A DNA stretch of 64,000 nt from Tridacna crocea (lineage: Eukaryota > Mollusca > Bivalvia > Cardiida > Cardiidae). The notes below the pieces were generated by a model. That model was not told the DNA's origin. It did not search any database and saw only the letters and a list, made by a program, of their open reading frames with translations. The position numbers and the translations under genes are program-made. The DNA is taken from positions 54,141,001 through 54,205,000 of the forward strand of contig OX031057.1 in the NCBI GenBank assembly GCA_943736015.1, written 5' to 3'. Shown here piece after piece: positions 32,685 to 44,000 of this stretch; the stretch's first letter is position 1; each line of letters opens with the position of its first letter.

Positions 32685-32885
32685 TAGCTTTTTACCCAGA
32701 AGACAAAAACTTTGAGCTGGTCCAGATTGAAAGCATTTGCAGGCAACAGATTCAATGTAGCTAACATGATGGAATTTGTCTCTGACAACTAATGTATAAA
32801 ACATTGTGAGAAAAGGAGAAAATGTTGGTTACCAGCATTTTCTCCTTTTCCCACAATGTTGTTATAAGGCCTCAACATTTGGACT
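32685..32885 (-). mobile_element. TTAA-palindrome MITE, right end missing
   Basis: Reverse copy just downstream of WDR38. The stem is intact except AATGTTGG at the tip. It decays after AAGGCCTCAACATTTGG. Confidence 0.75.
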
Positions 32886-33017
32886 TTTTCTTTTTTGCTT
32901 GGTTCATCAGATGAAAAGTTAACTGTGGACCTGCTAAAAAAGTGAAATAAAACTTTCAGACCAATAGTGAGAAGTCAGATTTTGCTTTCAAAGTCACTTT
33001 TGAGGAAAATAGATATT

Positions 33018-33240
33018 CTTGACTCTTTACCAAACAACAAAGTTTTGTGCTGGACCAAATTCAAAGCATCTGCAGGCAACAAATTAAATCTTGGTAATAT
33101 GATGATTTCCAACTTTGATATGGTAGAAAATATTGTGGGAAAAGGAGAAAATGCTGGTAATCTCCTTTTCCCACAATGTTTTCTATAAGCTTCTATGTCA
33201 GGATCGTTTACAGTCAGGATTGTGTTGTAAAGATTTAATT
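33018..33240 (-). mobile_element. TTAA-palindrome MITE, tip half deleted
   Basis: Reverse copy. The tip reads GCTGGTAATCTCC, so CCAGCATTTT is lost. Ends TTGTAAAGATTTAA. Confidence 0.8.
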
Positions 33241-33526
33241 TAATATACGCAGTTCGCTAAAGGCACGCTGAGCAGTTTAAGGGTCAATACATTTGGTGCT
33301 GAAAGAGTCAAAAATATGCAGCCCAAAAAATAAAAAGGATTACAAAACCATCATCGAATATTTCTCCCATATGTAAAACCATTTAATTTACATGTACTTG
33401 CATTTGTTACTGCTGCACTTTGTAGAAATATACTATTTCGTTATAATAAGCTTTAAAATAAACAGTTCATCACGAAAGCCCATACATCCATGGCTTTTTT
33501 ATTTCCAAGTGTTTTTGGCATTCTTT

Positions 33527-33679
33527 TTACACTGTACCTTCCTTTTCTTCTGAAAGCTGTAGATCTGCTTTATTTACAAAAAACTCCAGGCAGCAACTTA
33601 CCATGATTTTGTTGAGGTCAAGTTTAGATTGCAAAAAAAAGAATGTGCAGTCTTTTCCGAGATCTGCACTATCGGACAT
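33527..33679 (-). other. Small ORF, 50 codons, unrecognised
   Basis: ATG at 33679 opens MSDSADLGKDCTFFFLQSK and continues to KIM, where GTAAGT gives a possible donor; unspliced it stops at 33527. It could be a first coding exon of a - strand gene or chance. It lies behind WDR38 and no next exon was found. Confidence 0.2.
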
Positions 33680-33779
33680 GGTAAGGTAGTTACCGCATAA
33701 TGGTGCCTTTGAAATTGCAATAGCTGAGATTCTTTCCTATTTGCTCAAAATGTCCATTTGATTTGCTAGTATTTGGCAG

Positions 33780-34224
33780 TTTAACTCATAAGATGACAAA
33801 ATTCAGACTTCTGAACTAAAGCACTTGCAGATGAGAAGATAAATAAGGAATCAAGTGATAGAATTTGTCTCCGAGAAGTCTGAAAGAATATAGTGAAATA
33901 GGAAAAGTACGCTATCTCATTATCTCAAATATTTCTACATCTTTTGTTCTCAGGGTTGTGAGAACAATGGACTATTTGGTACAGGGTCAATCAAAGCACT
34001 GGAAGTACTAAGGGATGGCAATGAAACTGAGAGCACTTACAAAAACGATGCAAGTTGCTTACTCTTTACCAGTCAATCCAAACCCTGAAAGAGAAAGCAT
34101 TTGAAAACATTAAAAGAAGAAAATGCTGGTAACCAGCATTTTCTCCTTTTCCCATAATGTTTTGATCATTCACAAAACTAATTTCAACTCTGTGTTCACA
34201 ATTTGTTGTTTGGTAAAGAGTTAA
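33780..34224. mobile_element. Two TTAA-palindrome MITEs, one badly worn
   Basis: 33780-33990 is a reverse copy whose palindrome is nearly lost. 34060-34224 is a forward copy with a shortened right arm but a good tip (GGTAACCAGCATTTTCTCC) and end GGTAAAGAGTTAA. Confidence 0.65.
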
Positions 34225-34611
34225 TTCAAGAAATGCTCAAATTACAGTTCCAATACTTGGGTTCTTATAGGTCATTGATGTAAGAAAATTTAAAGCAATT
34301 ATTATACAAGTTAACTTTTGATAACTGGAAAGACGTTAAACTTTCCTAAATGTGGAATGTTTGGGAAGTACATAGGCTACATTAAAGTGCTATATGTTAC
34401 ATACTAGGCTACCAGTCTACGTCAATAAAATAGGCATCTTCTGTGTGGAAGGAATATTGCAATATCACAGCTGTAAGTCTCTGACAGAATAGTGCACTGT
34501 ATATCAAACACTGTCTGATCCTGATATACAAATCCTGGAAATATATCTGAAAAAGCTATCAATTCAAGAAAGTTTAAACTTTCATTGTTTGGAAGAGTTC
34601 TACATATTCAT

Positions 34612-34841
34612 TTAACTCTTTACCAAACAACAAAATTTCAGACTTGTCCCATTTAAAAGGATTTGCAGATGACAAAATAAATCTGACTCAATAATTGAAA
34701 CTTGACTTTAGAAGAGTAGAAAACATTGTGGGAAAAGGAGAAATGCAAATTACCAGCATTTTCTCCCTTTTCTACAATGTTTTTAAAGAAGGCTTTTTCC
34801 TCTGGGTCATAAAAACCAGGAATTGTTTGGTGAAGGGTTAA
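34612..34841 (-). mobile_element. TTAA-palindrome MITE, full copy
   Basis: Reverse copy with TTAA at both ends. The tip is changed (GAAATGCAAATTACCAGC). Confidence 0.85.
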
Positions 34842-34904
34842 CACCGATTGAGAAACAAGTTATAGCAATTTACAATTATTTCTCTCAATTCTGCTTCCTG
34901 GAAA

Positions 34905-35010
34905 CTACAACAGTACTCGTGCATGTGAACAGTCCCTGAGTTGACGCCTGCTCACCAGTATTGAACTCAGGAGCTTATGGTTACGAGGCCGACGCTCTTC
35001 CTCCCAACTC
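34905..35010 (-). mobile_element. tRNA-like SINE head
   Basis: Read on the - strand: GTTGGGAGGAAGAGCGTCGG, CCTCGTAACCATAAGCTCC and TGAGTTCAATACTGG, box A and box B spacing of a tRNA. The body is not delimited. Confidence 0.5.
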
Positions 35011-35454
35011 GAACATCATTCTTAATAATAGTTCATAGGTCAAATTCTAAGATCCAATCAAGCCAAAAGCAGATCAGTTTAAGTGTCAACATATTTAATT
35101 CAATTATCACATTATCTGAGTTTCCTCCCACTCAGAGGCTTTCACATGTATAACATAATTTCTCATAACAACATCACTTCTCAAGAAAAATTCAAAAGTA
35201 ATACTTTACAGTAACCAGTTCCAAATATTTTTGACCCTTACCAAGAAAACACTGTAGGATATGAGTAAAAATGCTGATACACTTTTCCTAAGATCCTCTC
35301 TAACTTCCCAAAATCAGTGAAAGCATAGATCATGTTGTGGTGGTCAGTAAACTATGCATGCGTATCTTGGCTTTCTGACAACAGTATGGTAACAACTTTT
35401 TTTTCAAAGTCACTGACGATCAGAACTTTTCTCACATGCATTAGAGGTAAGAGG

Positions 35455-35545
35455 CTTTTGCTTCAACAAGGTATGCAGTCCACACCCATCTTGTCGTAGA
35501 GTCCGATACACTGACAACTAGACTATCTGGGTAGGCATTTAGTAA
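35455..35545 (-). mobile_element. tRNA-like SINE head
   Basis: Read on the - strand: AGATAGTCTAGTTGTCAGTG then TATCGGACTCTACGAC resembles box A and the anticodon arm of a tRNA. Box B is unclear. Confidence 0.35.
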
Positions 35546-35561
35546 AGACAGTTCTTTTCCG

Positions 35562-35672
35562 TGTTTGATAGGGTAGAAGACAGAGTGGAAAAAGTAGAAA
35601 ATGTTTGTACCTGGAATTTTCTCTGCTTGTCCTACAATGTTATCAAAAGCCTTCTTCTTCCAGGTTTTTAAC
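35562..35672 (-). mobile_element. TTAA-palindrome MITE, half copy
   Basis: Hairpin and short arm of a reverse copy. The left arm is absent. Joined at TTAA to the next copy. Confidence 0.65.
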
Positions 35673-35895
35673 CCTTTACCAAACAATCCCTGCTTTTTAC
35701 CACCACCAGATAGAAGCATTTTGAAAACATTGTGGGAAAAGGAGAAAATGCTGTAACCAGCATTTTCTCCTTTTCCCACAATGTTTTCTACCCTGATGAA
35801 AGCTAATTTCAATTTTTGAGTTATGTTTATTTTGTCGTTTGCAAGTGCTTTCAATTTGGACCAGTCTAAAATTTTGTCGTTTGGTAAAGAGTTAA
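35668..35895 (+). mobile_element. TTAA-palindrome MITE, full copy
   Basis: Forward copy, TTAACCCTTTACCAAACAAT to TTGGTAAAGAGTTAA. The palindrome lacks one G at the tip (GCTGTAACCAGC). Confidence 0.9.
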
Positions 35896-35909
35896 ATGAG
35901 ACTGTTTGA

Positions 35910-36128
35910 TTAACTCTCAACCACACAACATAACTGAAAACGCGTCAAAATTGAAATCATATGCTGAATACAAACTAAACATGATGTTAAAAAAATGAAA
36001 ATTTTTGTTTTAGCAGGGAAGAAAACACAGCAGGAAAAGTAGAAAATGCTGGTTACCTTTTCCCATAGTGTTTTTAAAGGCCTTATTCCATAGGGTTGTT
36101 AAATTGGGATTGTGTGGTAAAGGGTTAA
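35910..36128 (-). mobile_element. TTAA-palindrome MITE, stem shortened
   Basis: Reverse copy with TTAA at both ends. After GGTTACC the right stem jumps to TTTTCCCATAGTG. Confidence 0.8.
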
Positions 36129-36191
36129 AGGTTATGGCTCTGACAAAATACTAAGGCAAAGACGTTGTGATTCTTTTACAAAACAGCACAT

Positions 36192-36555
36192 AACCTTTTC
36201 CCCAAACAACAAATTTTAGACTCTTAAAAACTTAATGTATCTTGGAATGACAAAATTTAAGAATGATACAAATGAACGGAAGTTCTCCCAAAGGGTTGAA
36301 ATTATAGTGGGAAAAGGAGAAAATGCTAAATAACTTTTTACCAGACAAAACAAACTTCGACCTGTCCAAACTCGAACCATTTGCACATAGCAAAATTACT
36401 GTGACCCAAAAGTTCAAGTATGATTTGGGATGGATGGGAAAACAGTGTGGGAACAGGAGAAGATGCTGGTTACCAGCATCTCCTTTTCCCACATGTTTTC
36501 AAAAAGTTTCTTTCTCAGAGTTTTTAAACGTTTTGACCGTGATGTAAAAGATTAA
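36192..36555 (-). mobile_element. Two TTAA-palindrome MITEs, first truncated
   Basis: 36192-36328 stops at GAGAAAATGCTAAA. 36329-36555 is a fuller reverse copy with a shortened right stem (CAGCATCTCCTTTTCCC) and end GATTAA. Confidence 0.7.
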
Positions 36556-36861
36556 TAACATTTTCTTATTTACCCATCATGCTTTCAAAAAGTTTTCATA
36601 CCATGGGTCACCCACAGATGGGACTGTTTAGTAGAAGGGTGCACTGCGCAGACTCTTTACAATAAATGCTCTTATTTTCGCATATCAAGTCAACTAATTC
36701 ATTAATCACTATTCTCATAAATAAACATCCTAAAATATCAAAACAACAACATGAACAAACAAGAAGCTTATAGCAGGTTTGAGTAGCTCCACCGGCTGGT
36801 GCTTATTTAAAGATTATCGAGTTTGCATCCATTGCTAAGTGCCACTGTTTATATTTATCCT

Positions 36862-37106
36862 TTAACCTGTACCAAACCATCCTTGGTTTCCTACAACCCT
36901 GAGATAGAAGCCTTTTTAAAACATAGTGGGTAAAGGAGATAATGCTGGTAACCAGCATTTTCTCCTTTTCCCATAGTGGGTAAAGGAGATAATGCTTTCT
37001 ACCCTGCTGGAATCAAATTTCAATTTCTAAGTTACGTTTATTTATTCGTCTGCAAGTGCTTTCAATTTAAACCAGTCTAAAATTTTGCCGTTTGGTAAAG
37101 AGTTAA
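36862..37106 (+). mobile_element. TTAA-palindrome MITE with re-copied stem
   Basis: Forward copy. Directly after CTCCTTTTCCC the left stem sequence CATAGTGGGTAAAGGAGATA ATGCT is repeated in direct order in place of CACAATGTT, a template-switch footprint. Confidence 0.85.
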
Positions 37107-37390
37107 GATACATCCTTAGGACTAGAGAGAAAAAAAATGCAATTAAAACTTGAAAGTGAGAAGAGTTGCTCAGCTATGTAAACACCCAATACATATGGTG
37201 TAAAGGATAGAAAAAACTCAAAAGGATTTTTCCTCGTATAAAGCTGGAAATGACAAAAACAACTGCTTTGAATGCCCACAAAACATGAAATGCTTTTTCT
37301 GTAATCTGTCAAACTTGCAGTCATCAGAGGTAACACTTGGCATGAAGATACAAGAATAATTATAGTTTCATAAAATAAAGATGAAATGGA

Positions 37391-37619
37391 TTAACCCTTT
37401 ACCTCATAAGGCATTTCTATGGTATCTCTAATTGACCCTAAAAAACAGCAAGGATGAAGCTGTTTCTTATGTGTATATGACACCTTTTGATAGCAAAGAA
37501 AACATTGTGACAAAAGGTGAAATTGCTCGTCACGAGCAATTTCACCTTTCGCCACAATGTTTTCCAAAAGCTCCTACATGCAATGTGTAGAAATGAGTAG
37601 CTATGGAGTATAGGGTTAA
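37391..37619 (-). mobile_element. TTAA-palindrome MITE, subfamily D
   Basis: Near-identical sister of 22025-22253. Stem change GTGACAAAAGG against CCTTTCGCCAC keeps most pairs. Confidence 0.9.
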
Positions 37620-37669
37620 AAACTGACCTGACCTAACAATCGAAATTCAAACATCAGCAGGTTACTAAA

Positions 37670-37825
37670 TTCAAAATTAATAGAAACATGCCCAAGTTCT
37701 CTGTCGGATAGAAATCATTGTGGGGGAAAGAAGAACATGCTGCTTACCAGCTTTTTCTTCTTTTCTTACAATGCTTCGAAAGACTTCTTCCTCAGGGTCA
37801 TTAACACACAGAAATGTTTGGAAAA
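37670..37825 (-). mobile_element. Decayed TTAA-palindrome MITE
   Basis: Reverse remnant with ATCATTGTGGGGGAAAG, GCTGCTTACCAGC and CTTCTTCCTCAGGGTC. Confidence 0.5.
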
Positions 37826-37999
37826 ATTAAAATAATTTAAAATTATTTGGTAATTTCTAATTTACCATCAGCTATAATCAAGAAAAAAAATTCAATCTGT
37901 TCCTCTAATGATTGACTACATGGCATTTTCAACATTATTTCAACATATCAAGGTCACTGCTTTTACCAGTACAAGGCTGGGGCTCTAAAGTGCTTTAAC

Positions 38000-38227
38000 T
38001 TAACCCTTTCCCAAACAAGCCCTGGTTTTTACGTGTCTGCAGTAAAAGTCTTTTGAAAACAGTATGGAAAAAGGAGAAATTGCTCGTAACGAGCAATTTC
38101 TCCTTTTCCCACACTGTTTTCTACCATTTTTGAGAACTTTCTGCCATTTTCTCCAAATCTAAAATAGTCATCTGCAAACTCATTCTGTTTTGCAGAGTCT
38201 AAAACTCGTCGTTTGGGAAAGGGTTAA
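38000..38227 (+). mobile_element. TTAA-palindrome MITE, subfamily C
   Basis: Forward copy with B-type arms (CCCAAACAAGCCCTGG; GTTTGGGAAAGGG) but a D-type tip, GAAATTGCTCGT / ACGAGCAATTTC. Best example of arms and tip combining independently. Confidence 0.9.
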
Positions 38228-38330
38228 AGGCACTATAAGACAGACCCTGGAACAGCAGGTGAAGGTTGAACTCAAGACCAGTTGGCTGTTGGTCCAAGAT
38301 TCTAACCACAAAGCTGCCAAAGACCTTTTA
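38228..38330 (-). mobile_element. tRNA-like SINE head
   Basis: On the - strand, TTTGTGGTTAGAATCTTGG (box A) and GGTCTTGAGTTCAACC (box B) at tRNA spacing. Confidence 0.5.
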
Positions 38331-38366
38331 TTTCGGTTCTTGATGGTTAAAATGTTCTGCAAAAAT

Positions 38367-38600
38367 TTAACTCTTTACCACACAATCCCGACTGTTCATG
38401 ATCCTGACAAAAAAGCCCATTGAAATTATCATGGGAAAAGGAGAAAATGCTGGTAACCAGCAGTTTTCTCCCTTTCCCACAATATTTTCTACCCTATCAA
38501 AGTCAGAAATCATAATATTAACAAGATTTGATTTGTTGTTTGCAGATGCTTTGAATTTGGTCCAGTCCAATCTAAACATTTGTTGTTTGGTAAAAGTTAA
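38367..38600 (+). mobile_element. TTAA-palindrome MITE, full copy
   Basis: Forward copy, TTAACTCTTTACCACACAAT to TTGGTAAAAGTTAA. The stem has a few mismatches (ATTATCATGGG; CACAATATT). Confidence 0.88.
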
Positions 38601-38728
38601 AGTAATGAAGATGCAAATGCATGCACATACTTTTTTGCATCTCTGAAAAAAGTAAATTATAAACCTAACTGTACCTTTAACAGACTCTCTTTCAACATGA
38701 ATTGCAAAATTCCTCAGTTATCATAGAT

Positions 38729-38956
38729 TTAACTCTTTACAACACAGCAAAGTTTTAGACCTATCCAATTTGAAAGCATTTGCAGAAAACAATGTCAAAG
38801 TGGCTCAAATTGTGCAATTTTACTTTGATAGGGTAGAAAACATTGTGGGAAAAGGAGAAAATACTGGTTAGCAGCATTTTCTCCTTTTCCCACAATAATT
38901 TCAAAAGGCTTCTTACTCAGGGCGTTAAATGTCGTCATTGTGTGGTAAAGGATTAA
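38729..38956 (-). mobile_element. TTAA-palindrome MITE, full copy
   Basis: Reverse copy with TTAA at both ends. Tip ACTGGTTAGCAGC. Confidence 0.88.
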
Positions 38957-39009
38957 AGTCTTGAGGATAAACTTTTGTTAAAATTTTACAAGCATCAGGC
39001 AAAAAAAGT

Positions 39010-39230
39010 CGGCTTTTTACAAAACCACAAAATTTCAGACCTGTCCGAATTTAAAAATTACAGACAACAAAATAAACATGTCTAAAGAATTAAAATGCGC
39101 TTTTTGCAGGAAACATTTTGCAAAAAGAAGAAAATGCTAAATTCTATCATTCTCCTCCTTTTTCAACAATCTTTGCACTGGTACCTTTTCTTGGTTGTTT
39201 AAAATAGTGATTGTTTGGTAAGGGCTTTAG
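39010..39230 (-). mobile_element. Decayed TTAA-palindrome MITE
   Basis: Reverse copy with arms recognisable (CAGACCTGTCCGAATTT; TGATTGTTTGGTAAGGG) and the palindrome largely lost. Confidence 0.55.
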
Positions 39231-39452
39231 CAAAGGCAGATCTTGTGAATAAAAAGACAGATGGAAAGAAAGTAAAAACCAAACCATGACATTTGCTGAT
39301 CTGGCCTTTGGCCAGTAGAACTTGGAAAGCAAGATACAACCTACAAAGATTTTTGACACCATTCAAATTCAAACAAAAATAAAACTTTGTAAAATTATTC
39401 CACAAAAGCACTACAATATATAGAAGCTTTGAAATACTTTCAGAACTTACAA

Positions 39453-39945
39453 CAAGAGGACCACTGGCCCTAAAGTGCTCACCTGAGTAAAGTCATCTAG
39501 GATTAATGAAACTGAAGAGATCCTGGTTAAGATGTAAAACACATGATCGCAAGTGAACTACTTTTTGACTGACTTAACTTATTTTTGCACTTTCAGAGAT
39601 ATCATCAAGGCAAACATTCTGACAATACCTCATTAGTATCAGACAGAAAAAGTGTCCTCTAGACAGCACAAGATTCTGTTCCAGTTTCTCGAGGACTGAA
39701 AGTGTGGGCTCTAGTGCACACAGAGATTTTTCTAAGATTTGTCTCTGTAACCTACCCAATGTGACCCTTTTTCAAACTACCCATAAGATTTTATCATGAT
39801 AAACTCTCTGGCTAAGTTCCATGAGTATCTGACAGAAAAAAATGTGGCCTCTCTACAGAAAGTAATTGTTGACAACGGGACAATGCACAATGCATGCCGA
39901 AAACAGCACAATCACATAAGTTCACCTCGGGCACTTTGGGCTCAA
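39453..39945 (-). mobile_element. Short, worn Helentron-like element
   Basis: Begins CAAGAGGACCACTGGCCC and GCTCACCTGAG, like the 51311 element. Its core (GATATCATCAAGGCAAACAT) is the complement of the 9603-type unit, about two units long. The right end near AGTTCACCTCGGGCAC is approximate. Not in a MITE. Confidence 0.55.
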
Positions 39946-40172
39946 ATGGGCTTAAAATGGATTCTTATCTCACTATCCCTCCCACTTAATTATAACTTCA
40001 TTTTTTTTCCTACATAAGTTTGTATACATGAAACAAATGAGAAAAGAAAATGCCTTCATAAAATTGTAAAAAAAAACAGCTGTGTTAGGGACGGGAGATA
40101 GGAGTGCTCCTTTGCCCTCAATGATTTGAAACTATATCTAGAGTAGATGAGTCAAATGCTGGGGTTTGTATG

Positions 40173-40415
40173 TTAACTCTTTACCACACACCAGAAATGG
40201 ACTTCTCAAAAGTGAAAATATCTGCAGACAGCAATTTAGATAGAACTAGAAAGATGGAACTTGTTTTTGACAATGTACAAAAAATGAATAAAAAGGAGAA
40301 AATGCTAGTGTTCTATCCTCTGAAGACATAATCCAGCATCTAAATCTGATTTCATTTGTCATCCACACATTTTTTCAACCTACATGTCTATAACTTATGA
40401 TCTGGTAAAGAGTTA
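40173..40415 (-). mobile_element. TTAA-palindrome MITE, decayed
   Basis: Starts TTAACTCTTTACCACACACC. The palindrome is mostly lost. It ends at a TTAA (40412-40415) shared with the next copy. Confidence 0.65.
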
Positions 40416-40640
40416 ATCCTCTACAACACAATGCCCACTTTTAACAACTTTGAAAAGGAAGCCTTTTGAGAACCATCGTGGGAAAAGGAGAAAATGCTGG
40501 TAACCAGCATTTTCTCCTTTTCCCACTATGGTTTTGACCCTATCAAAGACACAAAAATCATCATTTCAGTTAAATTCATCATTTGCAAATGCTTTTGATT
40601 TGTTCCAGCTCAAACTTTTGACATATGGTAAGAGTTTGAG
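40412..40640 (+). mobile_element. TTAA-palindrome MITE, full copy
   Basis: Forward copy with a good hairpin. Paired changes AACCATCGTGGG and CCCACTATGGTT flank it. It ends about 160 bp downstream of the GAPVD1 stop. Confidence 0.88.
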
Positions 40641-40798
40641 CTATTTTTTTACCGGTAATTTTAGCCATGCATATCTTTGACAATTCGTGGCAATGCTAGT
40701 GAATGGCGAGTCTAAGAATATGCCTTTGCAGTAGTGAAAAAAAGCAAAATAAATTCTTTACAAAAAAAACAACAATTTAAAATAATAGTTGCTCCTAT

Positions 40799-41089
40799 CT
40801 ATGCTTCACTAGAGTTGCACACGGTATAATCCATCGTTTTTATAAACTCTACGGCACCACAAAACTGCATCCACCAATACTGTTCTTCTCCATGGATTCG
40901 GTTTCCATAAAAACTATTTACATACTGTATGGTAGAAAGTAGACAGGGTGGATTTGCTTTGATGATCACAAAGATAAACACTGGCATGAAGTCATCAGCA
41001 GCCGGCACTGATTTCTCGTTGGCCAGTCGGAGAAGGTTCATAATGGTTGTGGCACAGCGATGTACACATTTCAGTTTGTCATTGGGCGT
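40799..41089 (-). CDS. GAPVD1: GAPVD1 terminal exon, VPS9 core
   Basis: Acceptor TTTTTTACAG. Reads TPNDKLKCVHRCATTIMNLL, then DDFMPVFIFVIIKANPPCLL, QYWWMQFCGAVEFIKTM and stop. The ADD..PV...VIIKANPP segment carries the Asp and Tyr-region residues VPS9 domains use on Rab5. The last eight residues diverge from the vertebrate end. Confidence 0.96.
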   Translation of the reverse strand, partial: TPNDKLKCVHRCATTIMNLLRLANEKSVPAADDFMPVFIFVIIKANPPCLLSTIQYVNSFYGNRIHGEEQYWWMQFCGAVEFIKTMDYTVCNSSEA

Positions 41090-44000
41090 CTGTAAAAAAC
41101 AAAACATCACAACATATTACTATTCGAACAAACATGAAAGTTCCCAATAAAGGCATAACTGAAATACAAACTGCATCTGGCTGGATCCGAACTCATGACA
41201 GGCAAACATCCTTGTTTTTCAAGGTTTTAACTTAAAAAACTAATACCATAACCACCTAGCTAAAGGGATATCTCTCCAACGCAGTCGTTAGGTACTGTAT
41301 TTAAGGTAGTAGACCCCTAATACCTCTAGTGCTGTATTGCATAAAGTTTTCTTCATAGTTGATAAATACGGATTCATGCAGGTATAATACTTTTGCACAT
41401 TTATAACTGACCAGAAATGTCTTTATGCCTATCTTGAAATTATTTGTAGACACATGTTAGTTTCCAGAAAAGGGAGGTAGGTACTTACTATCTCTCTTTG
41501 TAATGATAATATAGTGGTTTTAGATTGATAAATGATAGTTCTAGAAAAGACAAAAAGGGAAAAGTGGCTTGTTTAACCCATTACCACTCAATCCCTACTT
41601 TTGATGCCCCTGGAAAAGAAGCCTTTTGAAAACATTGTGGGAAAAGGAGAAAATGCTGGTAACCAGCATTTTCTCCTTTTCCCACAATGTTTTCTACCCT
41701 TCACAAAACAAATTTCAAATTTTCAATCACTTTCATGTTGTCGTCTGCAAATGCTTTCCATTTAGACAAGCCTAAAATATTGTTGTTTGGTAATGGATTA
41801 AAGCAGTACAATAACACTTTTTTAATCATAGCATATTTTGTAGGATAATATCATTGTGGAAATAGCTGTTTTCTATTAGGGGTCTACTATGTTAAGTTGG
41901 GATGAAGCCATGCATGAAGGATTAGTCTCCCATAACACTATGTGACAAAATTTTAGACATCTCCATACAGAAGGTATATGCACAAAACAAATTAGATATT
42001 GCGCAAATACAGGCATTTATCTTTAAACTGGTACAAACATAATCCTTTTCTCTACTTTTCTAAAAATGTTTCCTTATGGGTCCTTAATATGGTATACCAG
42101 TAGTTTTGCAAAGGGTCCCACTATGAAGACATATAAATTTACACTATTAAAAGACAACTTTTTATTTTTTTTTAAAAAATGTGGTTTTAGGCATAATTTT
42201 TCCTTCTTCAAGGAAGACTTTGAAAAATGGCCTGCAAAAACACCCTTAATTGCATTATGCACGATGTATATTAGCAAACTAAAAAAAGATAAAATAATCT
42301 ATAAATCCAATCAGCAGAAAAATATGTTAAGAGCAAAATATTCTAAAAGATTTACAATCCCAAGGAAAGCAGAAGAGTGTCTACAAAATTTTCAAAAACA
42401 TTGAAATCAAAACAGGATACCTTGTAGGCATTTATCATAAAGATTTCTCGTTGTGCAGCTGGCCATGGGCATTCTAAGTGGTAGGTTTTTGGTATCCGTA
42501 GGTCCTTGTGGTTTGGAGAGATAATTTTACTCAACTGTTTTATATGGCTCTGTATCAACCTAAAAAGAGACCAATACCTTATCACTTTACCAAAATAACA
42601 AATGTTCCGACTTGTCTGTTTTTAAAGAATATCATATTTTGTAGAAGACAAAATAAATATGGCTCAAACGCTGGAATTTGCCTAACCCATTACCACACAA
42701 TCCTTACTTTTGATGACCCCGAGAAAACAACCTTTAGAAAAGATTGTGGGAAAAGGAGAAAATGCTGGTAACCAGCATTTTCTCCTTTTCCCACAATATT
42801 TCTACCCTTCACAAAACAAATTGCAAATTTTTATTCGCTTTTGTTTTGTCGTCTGCAAATGCTTTCGATTTGGACAAACCTACAATTTTGTCACTTGGTA
42901 ATAAGTTAAAACTGGGTAACAAAGTATTGTGAAAAAAGGAGAAATGGCTGGTAAACAGAATGTGTTTTGAGCTTGGAGTTTGATGCAAATGTTGGTTAAC
43001 CCTTTACCACACCATTCTAAGCTTTAACTATCCCTAGAAACTAGGCTTTTGAAAACAGTGTAGGCAAAGCAGAAAATGCTAATAGGCTGCATTTTCTCTT
43101 TTTTCGCAGTGCTTTCTGAACTTTGAAAGCCAAATGATATCATTCAAGCGTAGCTCAACTGGAAAAGCAGAAGCTCTCCAACTGGGACAGTCTAAAGTTT
43201 TGTTGTCTAGTATGGATTAGAAAATAAAAGACAAGAGCTTAAACCATGACTAACTTGTCTCTATCTACATCTCCATCCCCGTTCGGAAACATGGCCTGTG
43301 TGTATATTCTGGACATAATTAACCTTTCTATAGCCAGTCTGGCATCATCTAGTTGCGTCTCTGTGGCAGCTGCAGGCACAAAAAACAAGAAAACTCTTGA
43401 CGATGATTATAAAAACCATTCTCAACATTAGAGGTTTTTACCTCTTCCGTATATAAAACAAGAGCTCAACATATGGGTCCTAACACTCGGCTAGAATTAC
43501 TTGATTTTCAGTAGAAATATTTCTCTATTACATAAGTCTCTCCTTTGATAGTGGATAACCAGTTGAGTTTGAAGCAAATATTTGAAGTAATGACAAAGAC
43601 AGAGCTCCAGATAGAGGGATTGATTTTTATTTCAAAATTATATTTATTAATTATTCCCCACCAAACCCTATGTTGTGGGTACTCCTTAAGATCGTTTCAT
43701 CAAGATGATACTAATGAATACCCGCCACATAGGATTTTGAAGAGAAATAATGAATTTAGAATACCATCACTCAATCTAATCTGGAGCTCTGCAGTGATAT
43801 TATAACATGTCAAAGCTTTTATACCACAACACAGATAAGGATGCAGACAGCAACAATTAATGACACCTGGGCTACATTTTGAAACAAGAGTGGCAAATTG
43901 TCGCAAGATACGCCCGTCTTACCCCAAGTTGTAAAGCTGGGGCATGCACCGGACAAAATTCAAGTATGAAAAACAACAAAGGACAATAACTCAAAAATTA

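Noticed and set aside
40799..42559. RABGEF1 or RIN considered for the VPS9 gene
   Set aside because: The VPS9 core ADDFMPVFIFVIIKANPPCL and the upstream SDDILAKYRK and DAKRKLR blocks are those of GAPVD1, and the protein stops directly after VPS9 as GAPVD1 does.
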